Assembly (NCBI GenBank): GCA_027531445.1
Contig: JAPZRK010000031.1
Coordinates: 1 to 27,500 of the forward strand
Length of the DNA stretch: 27,500 nt
Reading direction: 5' to 3'
From: Leptospira sp.
Lineage (GTDB): Bacteria > Spirochaetota > Leptospiria > Leptospirales > Leptospiraceae
In this document: positions 14,706 through 23,270 of the stretch, in pieces
Layout of the letters: each line of letters starts with the position of its first letter
Position numbering within the stretch: position 1 is the stretch's first letter
The notes under the pieces: generated by a model
The model's database searches: none
What the model saw: the letters and a program-made list of their open reading frames with translations, nothing else
Told to the model about the DNA's origin: nothing
Made by a program: the position numbers and the translations under genes

Positions 14706-15059
14706 ATGCCACGCGCAGTCAACGGAACCATCCATAAAAATCGTCGTAAGAAAGTTCTAGCAAAAGCAAAAGGTTTTCGTGGTGGAAGATCGAAACTTTT
14801 TAGAACGGCAAAATCTGCAGTAATGAAGGCTGGTCAATGGGCTTACCGTGACCGCAGAAAGAAAAAGTCAGAATTCAGAAAGCTTTGGATCACAAGAATC
14901 AATGCAGCTGTTCGTGAGAACGGAATGTCTTATTCTAAGTTCATTCATGCCCTTAAAACCCATGGCATCAACCTAGATCGAAAGACTCTTGCGGACCTTG
15001 CTTACAATCACAAAGAAGTTTTTAATGCCCTTGTTGAAAAAACAAAGGTAGCAAAATAA
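14706..15059 (+). CDS. rplT: 50S ribosomal protein L20
   Basis: 117 aa, normal length. L20 binds 23S rRNA early in large-subunit assembly. Typical segments are KAKGFRGGRSKLFRTAK, YRDRRKKKSEFRKLWITRIN and the C-terminal LADLAYNHKEVFNALVEK. In many bacteria L20 represses its own operon by binding mRNA; whether it does so here is not evident from the sequence. The GGAGG ribosome site (about 14695-14699) lies in the last codons of rpmI. It is the last gene of the translation cluster. Confidence 0.98.
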   Translation: MPRAVNGTIHKNRRKKVLAKAKGFRGGRSKLFRTAKSAVMKAGQWAYRDRRKKKSEFRKLWITRINAAVRENGMSYSKFIHALKTHGINLDRKTLADLAYNHKEVFNALVEKTKVAK

Positions 15060-15070
15060 ATTAAATGCTT

Positions 15071-15106
15071 GATTGGAATAGAATAGCTCGTCTATTCTAT
15101 TCCATC
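15071..15106 (+). other. Strong hairpin between rplT and the coiled-coil gene
   Basis: GGAATAGAATAG (15075-15086) and CTATTCTATTCC (15092-15103) pair perfectly over 12 bp with loop CTCGT; GAT/ATC extends the stem past one bulged T. No T-run follows, so a simple intrinsic terminator is unlikely. It ends 11 bases before the ATG at 15118 and occupies the place where a ribosome site would be; none is visible. It could be an attenuator, a processing site or a translation control element. Confidence 0.65.
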
Positions 15107-15117
15107 GGATCACCATC

Positions 15118-15759
15118 ATGTTGAAACTGGAAACCATTGAAGAGCTCGAAAGTAAAGTAGTAAAGGCCCTAGAATTAATTCAGGACCTACGCACAGAAAA
15201 TAGCCGTCTAGAGACTGAAAACGAATCTCTACGTGCAGAAAATGACCAGATGAAGCTTGCGATGGAGGAGAAAGAGCGCGAATTAGGATCGCTCCGCTCC
15301 CAATTACAAGAGGCAAATAGTCAACTTGCTGAGCTTAGATCCAGAGAAGAACAGTTAGAAACAAAAGTTCACAAATTGCTTGGTCGATTGGATGGCATTC
15401 CGTCCAGTGGCGCTCCAAAACCGACACAACCACAAGCTCCGGTTGCCGTTGCTCCAGAACCTCCTCGTCCTGTGCTGACTGCACCAAGTTTGGCGGACTC
15501 AGCTGACGATGATGACGAAATTATACTCCTCGATGAGGATGACACAGATTTTTCTCCAGCAGAAACCATTGAAAAGCCTCCAGTACAGTCTTCCGTTTCT
15601 AGGGAAGATGTCTCCATTGCTTCAGATGATTCCGATGTTCCTACAGTGGAACTAGATGACGAAGATGATATCATCATTGATGACGATGACGATGCCATAA
15701 GCGTATTTGACGCCGATGACGACGACGACTTTCTCATTATAGAAGACGATCCAAAATAA
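15118..15759 (+). CDS. Coiled-coil protein with acidic tail, ZapB-like in context
   Basis: 213 aa. Residues about 1-93 form a heptad-rich coiled coil (ELESKVVKALELIQDLRTEN and following). Residues 96-123 are a Pro/Ala-rich linker (APKPTQPQAPVAVAPEPPRP). Residues 128-213 are extremely acidic, with runs such as DDDDEI, DDEDD, DDDDD and DADDDDD interleaved with Ile/Val/Leu. No enzyme motif. The gene ends 1 base before zapA. ZapB of E. coli is a short coiled-coil protein that binds ZapA at the division ring, so a ZapB-like role is a reasonable guess from shape and position only; the acidic tail has no counterpart in the 81-aa E. coli protein. The protein may also be a lineage-specific division factor. 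Confidence 0.8.
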   Translation: MLKLETIEELESKVVKALELIQDLRTENSRLETENESLRAENDQMKLAMEEKERELGSLRSQLQEANSQLAELRSREEQLETKVHKLLGRLDGIPSSGAPKPTQPQAPVAVAPEPPRPVLTAPSLADSADDDDEIILLDEDDTDFSPAETIEKPPVQSSVSREDVSIASDDSDVPTVELDDEDDIIIDDDDDAISVFDADDDDDFLIIEDDPK

Positions 15760-15760
15760 G

Positions 15761-16078
15761 ATGGCAGATTCTGCCCAACCTCCTCAAAAAATCACAAAAC
15801 AGATTTTTGGAGAAAGTTATACGATTGTAGGAGACGCGTCCTCTTCCTATATCAATACGATTGCAGACTATGTGGAGTCTAGATTGGCTGAAATTGCCGC
15901 CTCACTTCCCAATGCCTCAAAAACTAAAGTGGCAGTTCTCTGTGCACTGAATTTAGCAGATGAATTGTACCAGCTAAAAGAAAAAGGTTTAGAGCCAGCA
16001 GTTACAAAAGAGATAGAAGATCGTACAAAGAAGATGATCACCTTATTGGAAGAGGGCATCATCGGAGATATTTATTGA
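15761..16078 (+). CDS. zapA: Cell division protein ZapA
   Basis: 105 aa. It has the ZapA layout: an N-terminal globular part (QIFGESYTIVGD, then YINTIADYVESRLAEIAA) and a C-terminal helix for the coiled coil (VAVLCALNLADELYQLKE, then EIEDRTKKMITLLEE). ZapA binds FtsZ filaments at midcell and promotes bundling. The gene follows the acidic coiled-coil gene by 1 base and its TGA overlaps the TTG start of the formyl-THF cyclo-ligase gene by 4 bases. In E. coli the same two genes are neighbours with 6S RNA between them; no such RNA fits here. Confidence 0.88.
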   Translation: MADSAQPPQKITKQIFGESYTIVGDASSSYINTIADYVESRLAEIAASLPNASKTKVAVLCALNLADELYQLKEKGLEPAVTKEIEDRTKKMITLLEEGIIGDIY

Positions 16079-16659
16079 CCATCTTTAGCAAAGAAGAAGC
16101 TCGGAACCGGCTCAAACACTATCTGCCTCTTCTTCCTGAAAGAGAAGAATATGAAACAAAAATTCTTAAGGCCGCATATCCACTCTTAAAGAATACAACC
16201 CAAGTTATCTCGTATGTTGCGGATCGATCTTTGGAAGTAGATATCCTTCCACTCATCGAGTCCTCTCCTCTCCCTAGGCCCACTCAGTTTTGGGAATACA
16301 AACACAGCGCAAAATGGTATTTTCCGAAGATAAATGCGGAGAATCACTTGGTATTCATTCGTCCACTGTCTTGGACAAAGGGAAAATTTGGAATCTGGGA
16401 GCCTGTTGGTGAAGATCAGATCACGCCCGAACAGGCCGACCTTGTTATTGTCCCCGCACTCGGTTTTAGTGAGTTTGGAAAGAGGCTTGGAAGAGGAGGT
16501 GGATACTATGATCGAGTGCTCTCCGATCCGATACTCAAAGAAAAGACAATTGGACTTACATTTTCAAAATTTTTTCCGGTGCCGTTCTCTCCTGATCCGC
16601 ATGACTGCCAAGTAGGAAAAATCATCACTGAAGTAGGTGTTCGTTCATTTTTAGATTGA
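16075..16659 (+). CDS. fau: 5-formyltetrahydrofolate cyclo-ligase
   Basis: 194 aa. It converts 5-formyl-THF with ATP to 5,10-methenyl-THF, returning a storage or dead-end folate to one-carbon metabolism. The diagnostic motif LGRGGGYYDR is at about residues 138-147, preceded by the typical ADLVIVPALGFSEFGKR; the N-terminus has basic residues expected for phosphate binding. The start is a TTG that overlaps the zapA stop (TTGA); no ATG is available before the conserved part, so translational coupling is likely. The gap to cheW is 37 bases. Confidence 0.92.
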   Translation: MTIFSKEEARNRLKHYLPLLPEREEYETKILKAAYPLLKNTTQVISYVADRSLEVDILPLIESSPLPRPTQFWEYKHSAKWYFPKINAENHLVFIRPLSWTKGKFGIWEPVGEDQITPEQADLVIVPALGFSEFGKRLGRGGGYYDRVLSDPILKEKTIGLTFSKFFPVPFSPDPHDCQVGKIITEVGVRSFLD

Positions 16660-16696
16660 ACCAATTGCTCGAGTTTGGGATACCTATAGGATAGAT

Positions 16697-17200
16697 ATGG
16701 AACAAGAAAAGCTCTTAAATAACCTTGCCGAAAGAACAAGACAAGAATCAGAAAATGATATGGGAGACATTGAGCAGTTTCTCACATTCAAGATCGAGGG
16801 AGAGTTTTTCGGACTACAGCTTTTGCATGTTCATGAGATTTTAAAACCAGTTCTCATTACCCGTCTACCAAATGTTTCCGATTATATCTTAGGCGTAATC
16901 AACCTCAGGGGAGAGATCATCCCTATAGTTGATCTCAAAAAAAGATTTCATTCCAATGACTCTACGATCAATCCCATATCTCGTATTATTGTTGTTATGC
17001 TGAATGAAAAGCGTTGTGGTATTTTAGTAGATGAAGTGAAGCAAGTAGTCAAGATTCACAAAGACTTTATCAGTTATACAGTTGATGATCTTTCTTTAAA
17101 TTATTCCAAGATGGTTGAATCAGTCTCTAGACACGATAACAATCTCATCCTTAACTTGGACTTCAACCAAATCGTGGATTTTATTTCGTTTAATAAATAA
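16697..17200 (+). CDS. cheW: Chemotaxis coupling protein CheW
   Basis: 167 aa. A single CheW (SH3-like) domain at about 25-165, with FLTFKIEGEFFGLQLLHVHE, then the signature LPNVSDYILGVINLRGEIIP and GILVDEVKQVV. It links chemoreceptors to CheA in the polar arrays. An extra N-terminal stretch of about 24 charged residues precedes the domain. AGGA lies 5 bases before the ATG. It is the first of four chemotaxis genes (cheW-cheA-cheB-cheY). Confidence 0.96.
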   Translation: MEQEKLLNNLAERTRQESENDMGDIEQFLTFKIEGEFFGLQLLHVHEILKPVLITRLPNVSDYILGVINLRGEIIPIVDLKKRFHSNDSTINPISRIIVVMLNEKRCGILVDEVKQVVKIHKDFISYTVDDLSLNYSKMVESVSRHDNNLILNLDFNQIVDFISFNK

Positions 17201-17218
17201 TGGGACAGGGTTAATCAA

Positions 17219-20200
17219 TTGGCTGGAATATTAGGCGAATATACTGAAGTTTTTCTAGAAGAGTCTGAAGATCAAATTGAAGAACTAAATGCAAATTTGG
17301 TGAGGCTAGAAAAAGACCATGACAATCCTGAAATCATAAACGATATCTTTAGAGCGGCGCATTCTTTAAAAAGTTCATCTGCGTTTGTCGGATTGTACAA
17401 TCTGTCCGACCTTGCTCACAAGATGGAAAACCTACTTCAAAAGATTAGAGATAATACTCTCGAAATCAATGTCACTTTGGTGAACTTGTTATTTGAATGT
17501 TTTGATTTAATCAAAACAGTAATCGAAGGAGTGGCGCACGGTCAAAAGGTGGAAACGCCATTTACTGAAATGATCCAAAAACTATTGGATTATGAAAACG
17601 ACCACCAAGGTGGGGAACCTGCGCAGAAATCATCCACCCAACCTGCAGAATCTAATGCTCCTGCTCAAGCGCCGTCGACTAACGCTGCATCTCTGAGTTC
17701 AGATTTAAAAATATCCGAAGAAGAATGGAAGGAAATCAAAAGCCAGCTTTCGGAAATCAGCAATTCAAAATTGTACCAAGTCACCCTCGCATTGAAACAA
17801 GATACACCAATGCAAAATCTCCGATTGATGCTCATTTTACAAGCGGTCAAACAATCCGGTGTAGTTTTTAAATCAAACCCATCTGAAGAAGCAATGGATC
17901 GAGGTGAAGGTAGTGCAAACTTAGTATTTATCACGATCACCGCGGAAACGGAGGAGAAGTTAAACTCTATCTGTAACATAGATATGGTGGAATCACTTTC
18001 AATCGTAACGATTGATCCGCCTGTCAGCGAGATGGAAGCATTGGAAGTGGAGCCAGTTACTGAACATAAAAAATCCTTTGGACTCGCATCGGAGACCAAA
18101 TCTGGAGGCTTGGGTAATAATTTCGATAAAGCCGTAACTGAATCCAAAGCGATCATGCGAACCATCAAGGTTTCCTCTGACAAATTGGATGAGCTAATGA
18201 ATAACGTAGGTGAGTTGGTAATCACTAACTCAGGCTTCCAGAAAATCTATGATGATCTTGTGGCCCAGTTTGGTGAAGACTCTCTCTTTAATGAATTAAA
18301 AGGCAAAATCGATCAAATCAATCGTATCTCCAAAGATCTCCAAACCGGTATTATGAATATCCGTATGGTTCCGATTGGATCGGTTTTCAACCGTTTCACA
18401 CGCCTTGTACGAGATTTGTCTTTGGAAACAGGAAAAACCGTAAACCTGGTACTTCGTGGGGAAAATACAGAACTTGATAAAAAAGTGATCGATGCAATCG
18501 GTGAGCCATTGATCCATTTGATTCGCAATTCTGTGGATCATGGCATGGAAACTCCCGCCGAAAGAAAGGCGGCTGGCAAATCGGAAGAAGGAATTGTCGA
18601 ATTGAACGCCTATCAAGGTGGATCCAACATTTTGGTTGAGGTTCGTGATGACGGACGTGGTTTGAACAAAAGTAAGATTTTAAAAAAGGCCATTGAACGT
18701 GGTCTGGTAACAGAAGCCGAAGCTTTAAATTTGACTGAATCAGAAATTTATAATTTTATCTTTGCACCAGGTTTCTCGACAGCGGACAAAGTGTCCGATA
18801 TTTCTGGCCGTGGCGTGGGAATGAACGTAGTCAACAAACTCATCGAAGAGTTTAAAGGTAAGATTCTCATCCAATCAGAAGAGGGTAAAGGTTCATCCTT
18901 TACGCTTTCCTTCCCGCAAGCCTTGGCTATCATACCATCTATCCTTGTTACAATGGAAGAAGAGGTATATGCATTCCCTCTATCTGAGGTATCTGAAACA
19001 ATCAAAGTCAACGTTGATCAAATCACTACGCTAGAGGGACATGAAATAATTAATTTGCGCAGTGAAGTTTTACCTATCTACAGGCTTAATCGAATCTTAG
19101 GCCTTGCAGACAGACCAGAATTAGTTGAAGTGCCTATCATCATTGTCAATTACAAGTCTCGCAAGCTGGGATTTATCGTAGATGATTTGATCGGCAAACA
19201 TGAGACAGTCATCAAATCATTGGGTAAAAATTTCAAAGATGTCCCAGGTTTAACAGGCGCTACGATCATGGGCGATGGAACAATCATACTTGTTTTAGAT
19301 ATCACAGGATTGATTGAAATTGCCGCAGATAATTTAAGTTGGGACGAGAATTTGATCAAAGGTGAACCAATGAAACGAACTTCAAGCATTCGTTCCTTGG
19401 AAATGACAGATTCTGATATGATTTTCAAATCTCGTCTTTCGACAAATATGTACAATGTGACTCTAATGGAGTTGAAAGCCAAAGAGAAAACAAAACTCAA
19501 AAAAGATAAAATTAAAACTGAAACCCATGTCATCGTACCGAGAGAAGAAGTGTTTGTAGAAGAGGTTACTTCCAATCAAAAGTTTGAAAGTAAAATGTCG
19601 GTCGCACAAAATGGTAATGGACATTCAACTTCGAGTGTCGACGTATTGGAACCACAATCATTTGCCCGTAAAGATACCACACAGGATCTAGAAGTGCATC
19701 GGTTAGTTGATAAAACTAGATTGGATGCCGCAACAGACAAAGAGCGACAGCAAGCCGCCGAGATCATCAAAGGTTTCGTTGAACAAAAAGAAGATCGATT
19801 GGCAAACATTGCTCCAACGCAATCAAATGATATCACCGAAATGATGTCCGCAAAAGATATTAAGAAACTAGAGAGTATTGTAAATACAGGCATGATGAAT
19901 GCCGGAGTTGTGCTCTCTCAACTTGTTGGCAAAGAAGTAGAATTATTCATCCCTGAGATTACAATCACAGACAGAGACGGTCTTGCTAGGGAATTTAGAT
20001 TTTCTCATGAAGAGTTCTTTGGTGTCAAAATCCGTATGAACGGTGACTTAAACGGCAACTTGCTCATGTTATTTTCTGAAGAGAATGGAACCGAGATCGC
20101 CAAGGAATTACTCGGTTCAGAAGAAGCAAAACATGGCACCAATGGCAACCGTTTGTCAGAGGATATGATTTCCGTTCTTTCCGAAATTTCAAATATCGTT

Positions 20201-20431
20201 TGTTCCAGTGTTATGAACTCTTTATCAAACAAGATGAAAAAAGAAATCCTTCCATCAGTTCCTGAAATGATCACTGGAAATTTTATGGAAGTCATTGACA
20301 TTGTCAAACCAGAACGCACAAAATTTCTTTCGATGCATACAGAATTCAATCACCAAGGTAGTAACTTACTTGGCGTTTTGCTATTCCTTCCTGATTTTGA
20401 TGAACTCGTGGAGATGATTCAAAAGTCATGA
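17219..20431 (+). CDS. cheA: CheA chemotaxis histidine kinase with C-terminal CheC-type phosphatase domain
   Basis: 1070 aa, far longer than the usual 650-750. Hpt domain 1-120 (His48 in FRAAHSLKS); P2-like domain about 185-268; dimerisation about 310-370; kinase domain 370-565 with N-box HLIRNSVDHGME, G1 DDGRGL and G2 GRGVGMNVV; CheW-like domain 565-705. A linker of about 175 mostly charged residues follows, then residues 881-1068 resemble CheC/CheX. There, Ser985-x3-Glu989-x2-Asn992-x22-Pro1015 is a full CheC phosphatase motif. A first copy keeps Asn889 and Pro912 but has Ser886 in the place of the catalytic Glu. The kinase phosphorylates CheY and CheB, while the extra domain may dephosphorylate CheY-P. 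The start is TTG, with GGG 8 bases upstream and no nearby ATG. The ATGA overlap with cheB couples translation. Confidence 0.95.
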   Translation: MAGILGEYTEVFLEESEDQIEELNANLVRLEKDHDNPEIINDIFRAAHSLKSSSAFVGLYNLSDLAHKMENLLQKIRDNTLEINVTLVNLLFECFDLIKTVIEGVAHGQKVETPFTEMIQKLLDYENDHQGGEPAQKSSTQPAESNAPAQAPSTNAASLSSDLKISEEEWKEIKSQLSEISNSKLYQVTLALKQDTPMQNLRLMLILQAVKQSGVVFKSNPSEEAMDRGEGSANLVFITITAETEEKLNSICNIDMVESLSIVTIDPPVSEMEALEVEPVTEHKKSFGLASETKSGGLGNNFDKAVTESKAIMRTIKVSSDKLDELMNNVGELVITNSGFQKIYDDLVAQFGEDSLFNELKGKIDQINRISKDLQTGIMNIRMVPIGSVFNRFTRLVRDLSLETGKTVNLVLRGENTELDKKVIDAIGEPLIHLIRNSVDHGMETPAERKAAGKSEEGIVELNAYQGGSNILVEVRDDGRGLNKSKILKKAIERGLVTEAEALNLTESEIYNFIFAPGFSTADKVSDISGRGVGMNVVNKLIEEFKGKILIQSEEGKGSSFTLSFPQALAIIPSILVTMEEEVYAFPLSEVSETIKVNVDQITTLEGHEIINLRSEVLPIYRLNRILGLADRPELVEVPIIIVNYKSRKLGFIVDDLIGKHETVIKSLGKNFKDVPGLTGATIMGDGTIILVLDITGLIEIAADNLSWDENLIKGEPMKRTSSIRSLEMTDSDMIFKSRLSTNMYNVTLMELKAKEKTKLKKDKIKTETHVIVPREEVFVEEVTSNQKFESKMSVAQNGNGHSTSSVDVLEPQSFARKDTTQDLEVHRLVDKTRLDAATDKERQQAAEIIKGFVEQKEDRLANIAPTQSNDITEMMSAKDIKKLESIVNTGMMNAGVVLSQLVGKEVELFIPEITITDRDGLAREFRFSHEEFFGVKIRMNGDLNGNLLMLFSEENGTEIAKELLGSEEAKHGTNGNRLSEDMISVLSEISNIVCSSVMNSLSNKMKKEILPSVPEMITGNFMEVIDIVKPERTKFLSMHTEFNHQGSNLLGVLLFLPDFDELVEMIQKS

Positions 20432-21504
20432 TGTCGCAGCCAAAGATTGTAATCATTGATGATTCACTTCTCGTTCGAAACATTCTAAGTGATGTTTTAG
20501 TAAAGAAGGCTGGTTTCCAGGTTATCGCTACTGGTAAAACGGGTGTGGATTGTATCGACCTTGCAGAAAAGCTCAAACCAGATTTTATCATTCTGGATAT
20601 TGAGATGCCCATTATGGATGGGCTCACGGCCCTTGCTGAGATTAAAAAAAGGAAAATAGAGACAAATGTGATCATGTTGTCTGTGTTAACCCAGCATGGC
20701 GCGGATGCAACATTTAGAGCGCTAGAGTTAGGCGCGATCGATTTTGTTCCAAAGCCATCAAGTGGGAATCAATTTTCTCCAGACGAAATTGCTGAGGTAA
20801 TTGGCAGTAAAATCAAAGGCTTTTTAGATTCTCACCAATCCTCAAAAAATGTTGTCCAAAGGCCCATCGCGCCACCTGTCCAAAGAGAAAACCTAAATAA
20901 AAGTTTTCAAAAACAGGTCTCGATAAACGCTATTGCAATTGGCACCTCCACAGGAGGTCCCAAGGCTTTGCAGACTGTATTTACAGCGATTCCTGCAGAT
21001 TTTAATAAGCCGATTCTTGTTGTGCAACATATGCCACCTGGATTTACAAAGGCTTTCGCAGATCGTTTGAATACACTGAGTAAAGTGAAAGTAAAAGAAG
21101 CCGAACATGGGGATGTGATTACAGCTGGGCATGCGTATATCGCACCTGGTGACTATCAAATGCGAGTCGTCTTAAAAGACGGCATCAAGATGATTGATTT
21201 ACAGCAGTCCGTTCAGGTTAACGGACATAGGCCTTCCATCGAAGTACTTTTTGATTCTATGAGTGAAGTTTATGGCGGGAGCCACTTACTTTCAGTCATT
21301 ATGACGGGGATGGGCAAAGACGGCTCCCAGGCGATCACGAACATTCATTCGCAAGGTGGAGTGACTTTGGCTCAAGATGAGAGCACTTCTGTTGTCTATG
21401 GCATGAATCGTGTAGCAGTGGAGTTAGGTGGAATTGATTTTGTTTTACCAGTGGAAGATCTGGTTCCGAAGATGTTGGATTTATTGAGAGCGAGAGGAAA
21501 TTAA
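20428..21504 (+). CDS. cheB: Chemotaxis response regulator protein-glutamate methylesterase CheB
   Basis: 358 aa. The receiver domain (residues 5-125) has Asp57 in IILDIEMPIMDG and Lys109. The methylesterase domain (about 165-355) has the catalytic triad Ser174 (IGTSTGGP), His201 (VQHMPPGF) and Asp298 (GMGKDG). It removes methyl groups from receptor glutamates for adaptation and is activated by phosphate from CheA. The start overlaps the cheA stop (ATGA); two ATGs stand in tandem and either may be used. The opposing methyltransferase CheR is not in the window and must be encoded elsewhere. Confidence 0.97.
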   Translation: MMSQPKIVIIDDSLLVRNILSDVLVKKAGFQVIATGKTGVDCIDLAEKLKPDFIILDIEMPIMDGLTALAEIKKRKIETNVIMLSVLTQHGADATFRALELGAIDFVPKPSSGNQFSPDEIAEVIGSKIKGFLDSHQSSKNVVQRPIAPPVQRENLNKSFQKQVSINAIAIGTSTGGPKALQTVFTAIPADFNKPILVVQHMPPGFTKAFADRLNTLSKVKVKEAEHGDVITAGHAYIAPGDYQMRVVLKDGIKMIDLQQSVQVNGHRPSIEVLFDSMSEVYGGSHLLSVIMTGMGKDGSQAITNIHSQGGVTLAQDESTSVVYGMNRVAVELGGIDFVLPVEDLVPKMLDLLRARGN

Positions 21505-21505
21505 A

Positions 21506-21868
21506 ATGGCTAGAATATTAGTTGTAGATGATGCAAAATTTATGCGAACCCTTGTGAAAGATGCACTGGTTGGTGCTGGGCACGAAATCGTAGGTGAAGC
21601 TGAAAATGGAAATATTGCGGTTGAGCAGTACAAGGCTTTAAAACCTGATCTCGTCACTATGGACATCACGATGAGAGAAAAGGACGGCATTGAGGCCACA
21701 AAAGAAATCATAAAGTTTGATGCGACTGCACGCATCATTATGGTAACTGCTTTAGGTCAGGAAGACCTACTAGCAAAAGCGATCAAAATGGGAGTGAAAG
21801 ACTTTGTTGTTAAGCCTTTCCCACCAGAAAGACTCCAACAAGCCGCGGCAAAAGCTCTAGGTATTTAA
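21506..21868 (+). CDS. cheY: Chemotaxis response regulator CheY
   Basis: 120 aa, a lone receiver domain. Asp8/Asp9 form the acidic pocket, Asp53 (LVTMDITM) is the phosphorylation site, and Thr81 and Lys103 complete it. CheY-P should bind the flagellar switch and change rotation. AGAGGAAA stands 7 bases before the ATG, one base after the cheB stop. The placement directly behind cheA and cheB makes it the output regulator of this pathway. The scpA gene follows after one base. Confidence 0.96.
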   Translation: MARILVVDDAKFMRTLVKDALVGAGHEIVGEAENGNIAVEQYKALKPDLVTMDITMREKDGIEATKEIIKFDATARIIMVTALGQEDLLAKAIKMGVKDFVVKPFPPERLQQAAAKALGI

Positions 21869-21869
21869 T

Positions 21870-22610
21870 TTGAGCGGTACCCCGGAATTCATTGTCCGGT
21901 GGAACAACCAGGACGGAGGTTTGACCGAAGGACCCATTAATGTCCTTTGGAGTCTGATTGATAGTTATAAAGTTGATATTTTTGAAGTCTCCCTCGCTCG
22001 AATTACTTCAGACTTCATTCAATTTTTAAGAACAACACAGACGCTTTCTATCGAACTCTCCTCAGAATTTGCAGTTATGGCCTCTCATCTCGTATATCTT
22101 AAATCGAAAGCATTGCTTCCTGACCCTGGATTTGAAGAAGAGGATTATGATCCTCCTCTCCCTAAAGAATTGGTAGATAAGTTGCTTGAGCATAAAAAAT
22201 TTCAAATAGCTGGACAAAAGCTTGCTGAGTTGGATCGTTTAACGGCTGGTATGTTTACTCGAGAGACCAATCAGGTTTTAGAGGAAGAAGATACCTGGCT
22301 CGATGTGAGTCTTGTTGATCTTATTTCTGCTTTCAATTCCATCCTCGAAAAAGAGTCGATCAATGAGGAAGAACCAGCCATTTATGAAGGCCACAAACAA
22401 TTCTCAGTCGAGGAAAAGATGGAGCACCTTCTTGCCCTTTTGGAGAGCCAAGGAGAGATTCATTTTTTAGAGCTATTCACTGTGGAAAATCCTGATAAAA
22501 AAGAGATTGTCGCCGCTTTTTTAGCGATTCTGGAAACTGTCAAAATTCGTTTGTGCAAAGTGGTACAGCATAAGGTGTTTGGCGAAATCAAAATTATAAA
22601 GGTTGCATAG
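21870..22610 (+). CDS. scpA: Segregation and condensation protein A
   Basis: 246 aa. The kleisin subunit of the SMC-ScpAB complex that compacts and segregates the chromosome. Typical features: the N-terminal segment GPINVLWSLIDSYKVDIFEVSLARITSDF, then AVMASHLVYLKSKALLP, and a C-terminal winged helix with FLAILETVKIRL. It starts at TTG, 1 base after the cheY stop, with AGG about 9 bases upstream; no ATG is available before the conserved region. The position behind chemotaxis genes is unusual in function but suggests a shared transcript. scpB follows after 3 bases. Confidence 0.94.
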   Translation: MSGTPEFIVRWNNQDGGLTEGPINVLWSLIDSYKVDIFEVSLARITSDFIQFLRTTQTLSIELSSEFAVMASHLVYLKSKALLPDPGFEEEDYDPPLPKELVDKLLEHKKFQIAGQKLAELDRLTAGMFTRETNQVLEEEDTWLDVSLVDLISAFNSILEKESINEEEPAIYEGHKQFSVEEKMEHLLALLESQGEIHFLELFTVENPDKKEIVAAFLAILETVKIRLCKVVQHKVFGEIKIIKVA

Positions 22611-22613
22611 ACT

Positions 22614-23270
22614 TTGGAAGATCGCAAATACATGCGGGGGTTACTTGAGGCTTTACTATTTCTATCTTCAGCCCCGATCAAACTTTCTGCTCTTGCTAAA
22701 TCTTGTGGAATAGAAAAAACGGAAGCAAGAGAATTATTAGACGAACTCATCTTAGACTACGAGGAAAAGGAAGGTGGATTCACATTGCGAGAAATCGCAG
22801 GTGGTTATCAGTTTATAACCAGCCAAGTTTACAGCGAAGCCCTTGCTCATATCTTCAAAGATAAAAAAAGAGAAACTTTATCTCGTGGAACATTGGATAC
22901 TCTCGCCATACTTGCCTACAAACAACCGATCACTCTTAGTGAATTAGATGAGATACGAGGAGTATCTTCACGAGCCATGGTTGCATCCTTAATGTCCAAA
23001 AAATTGGTGAAAGCAGTGGGCCAGAAAGAAGTACCCGGTCGCCCAACTCTTTATGGTACAACCAATGAATTTTTAATCCACTTTGGACTCAGTAAACTTT
23101 CCGACTTACCCACACCTGTTGAAGTAAAAGAATTAAAATTTGATGAGTTTTCTAGTGATTCGATTCAAATAACGGATGAACAGGATGATATTGATCCCGA
23201 TTTCGACAAACGATTGCTACCCGAGGAGTTGCAAGAATCCCCCTTAGTAGAAATTGAAGATCCAAAATGA
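22614..23270 (+). CDS. scpB: Segregation and condensation protein B
   Basis: 218 aa. It forms a dimer of two winged-helix domains each, and binds ScpA in the SMC complex. Recognised from LLEALLFLSSAPIKLSALA near the start, then the well conserved LSRGTLDTLAILAYKQPITL and EVPGRPTLYGTTNEFLIHFGL. The tail after about residue 170 is acidic and variable, as often in the family. The TTG start gives the expected N-terminus; ATG 22632 is an alternative six codons in. Its TGA overlaps the pheA start by 4 bp. Confidence 0.95.
   Translation: MEDRKYMRGLLEALLFLSSAPIKLSALAKSCGIEKTEARELLDELILDYEEKEGGFTLREIAGGYQFITSQVYSEALAHIFKDKKRETLSRGTLDTLAILAYKQPITLSELDEIRGVSSRAMVASLMSKKLVKAVGQKEVPGRPTLYGTTNEFLIHFGLSKLSDLPTPVEVKELKFDEFSSDSIQITDEQDDIDPDFDKRLLPEELQESPLVEIEDPK

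Noticed and set aside
15369..15737. Minus-strand Ser-rich 122-codon open frame
   Set aside because: It is the mirror of the Asp-codon runs of the acidic coiled-coil gene; the Ser runs come from the repeated GAT/GAC codons.
16660..16696. 6S RNA between the zapA region and its neighbours, as in E. coli
   Set aside because: zapA and the cyclo-ligase gene overlap, and the gap before cheW is only 37 bases, too short for 6S RNA.
17665..18225. Minus-strand 186-codon open frame inside cheA
   Set aside because: Shadow frame of a long, well supported gene; no ribosome site or domain.
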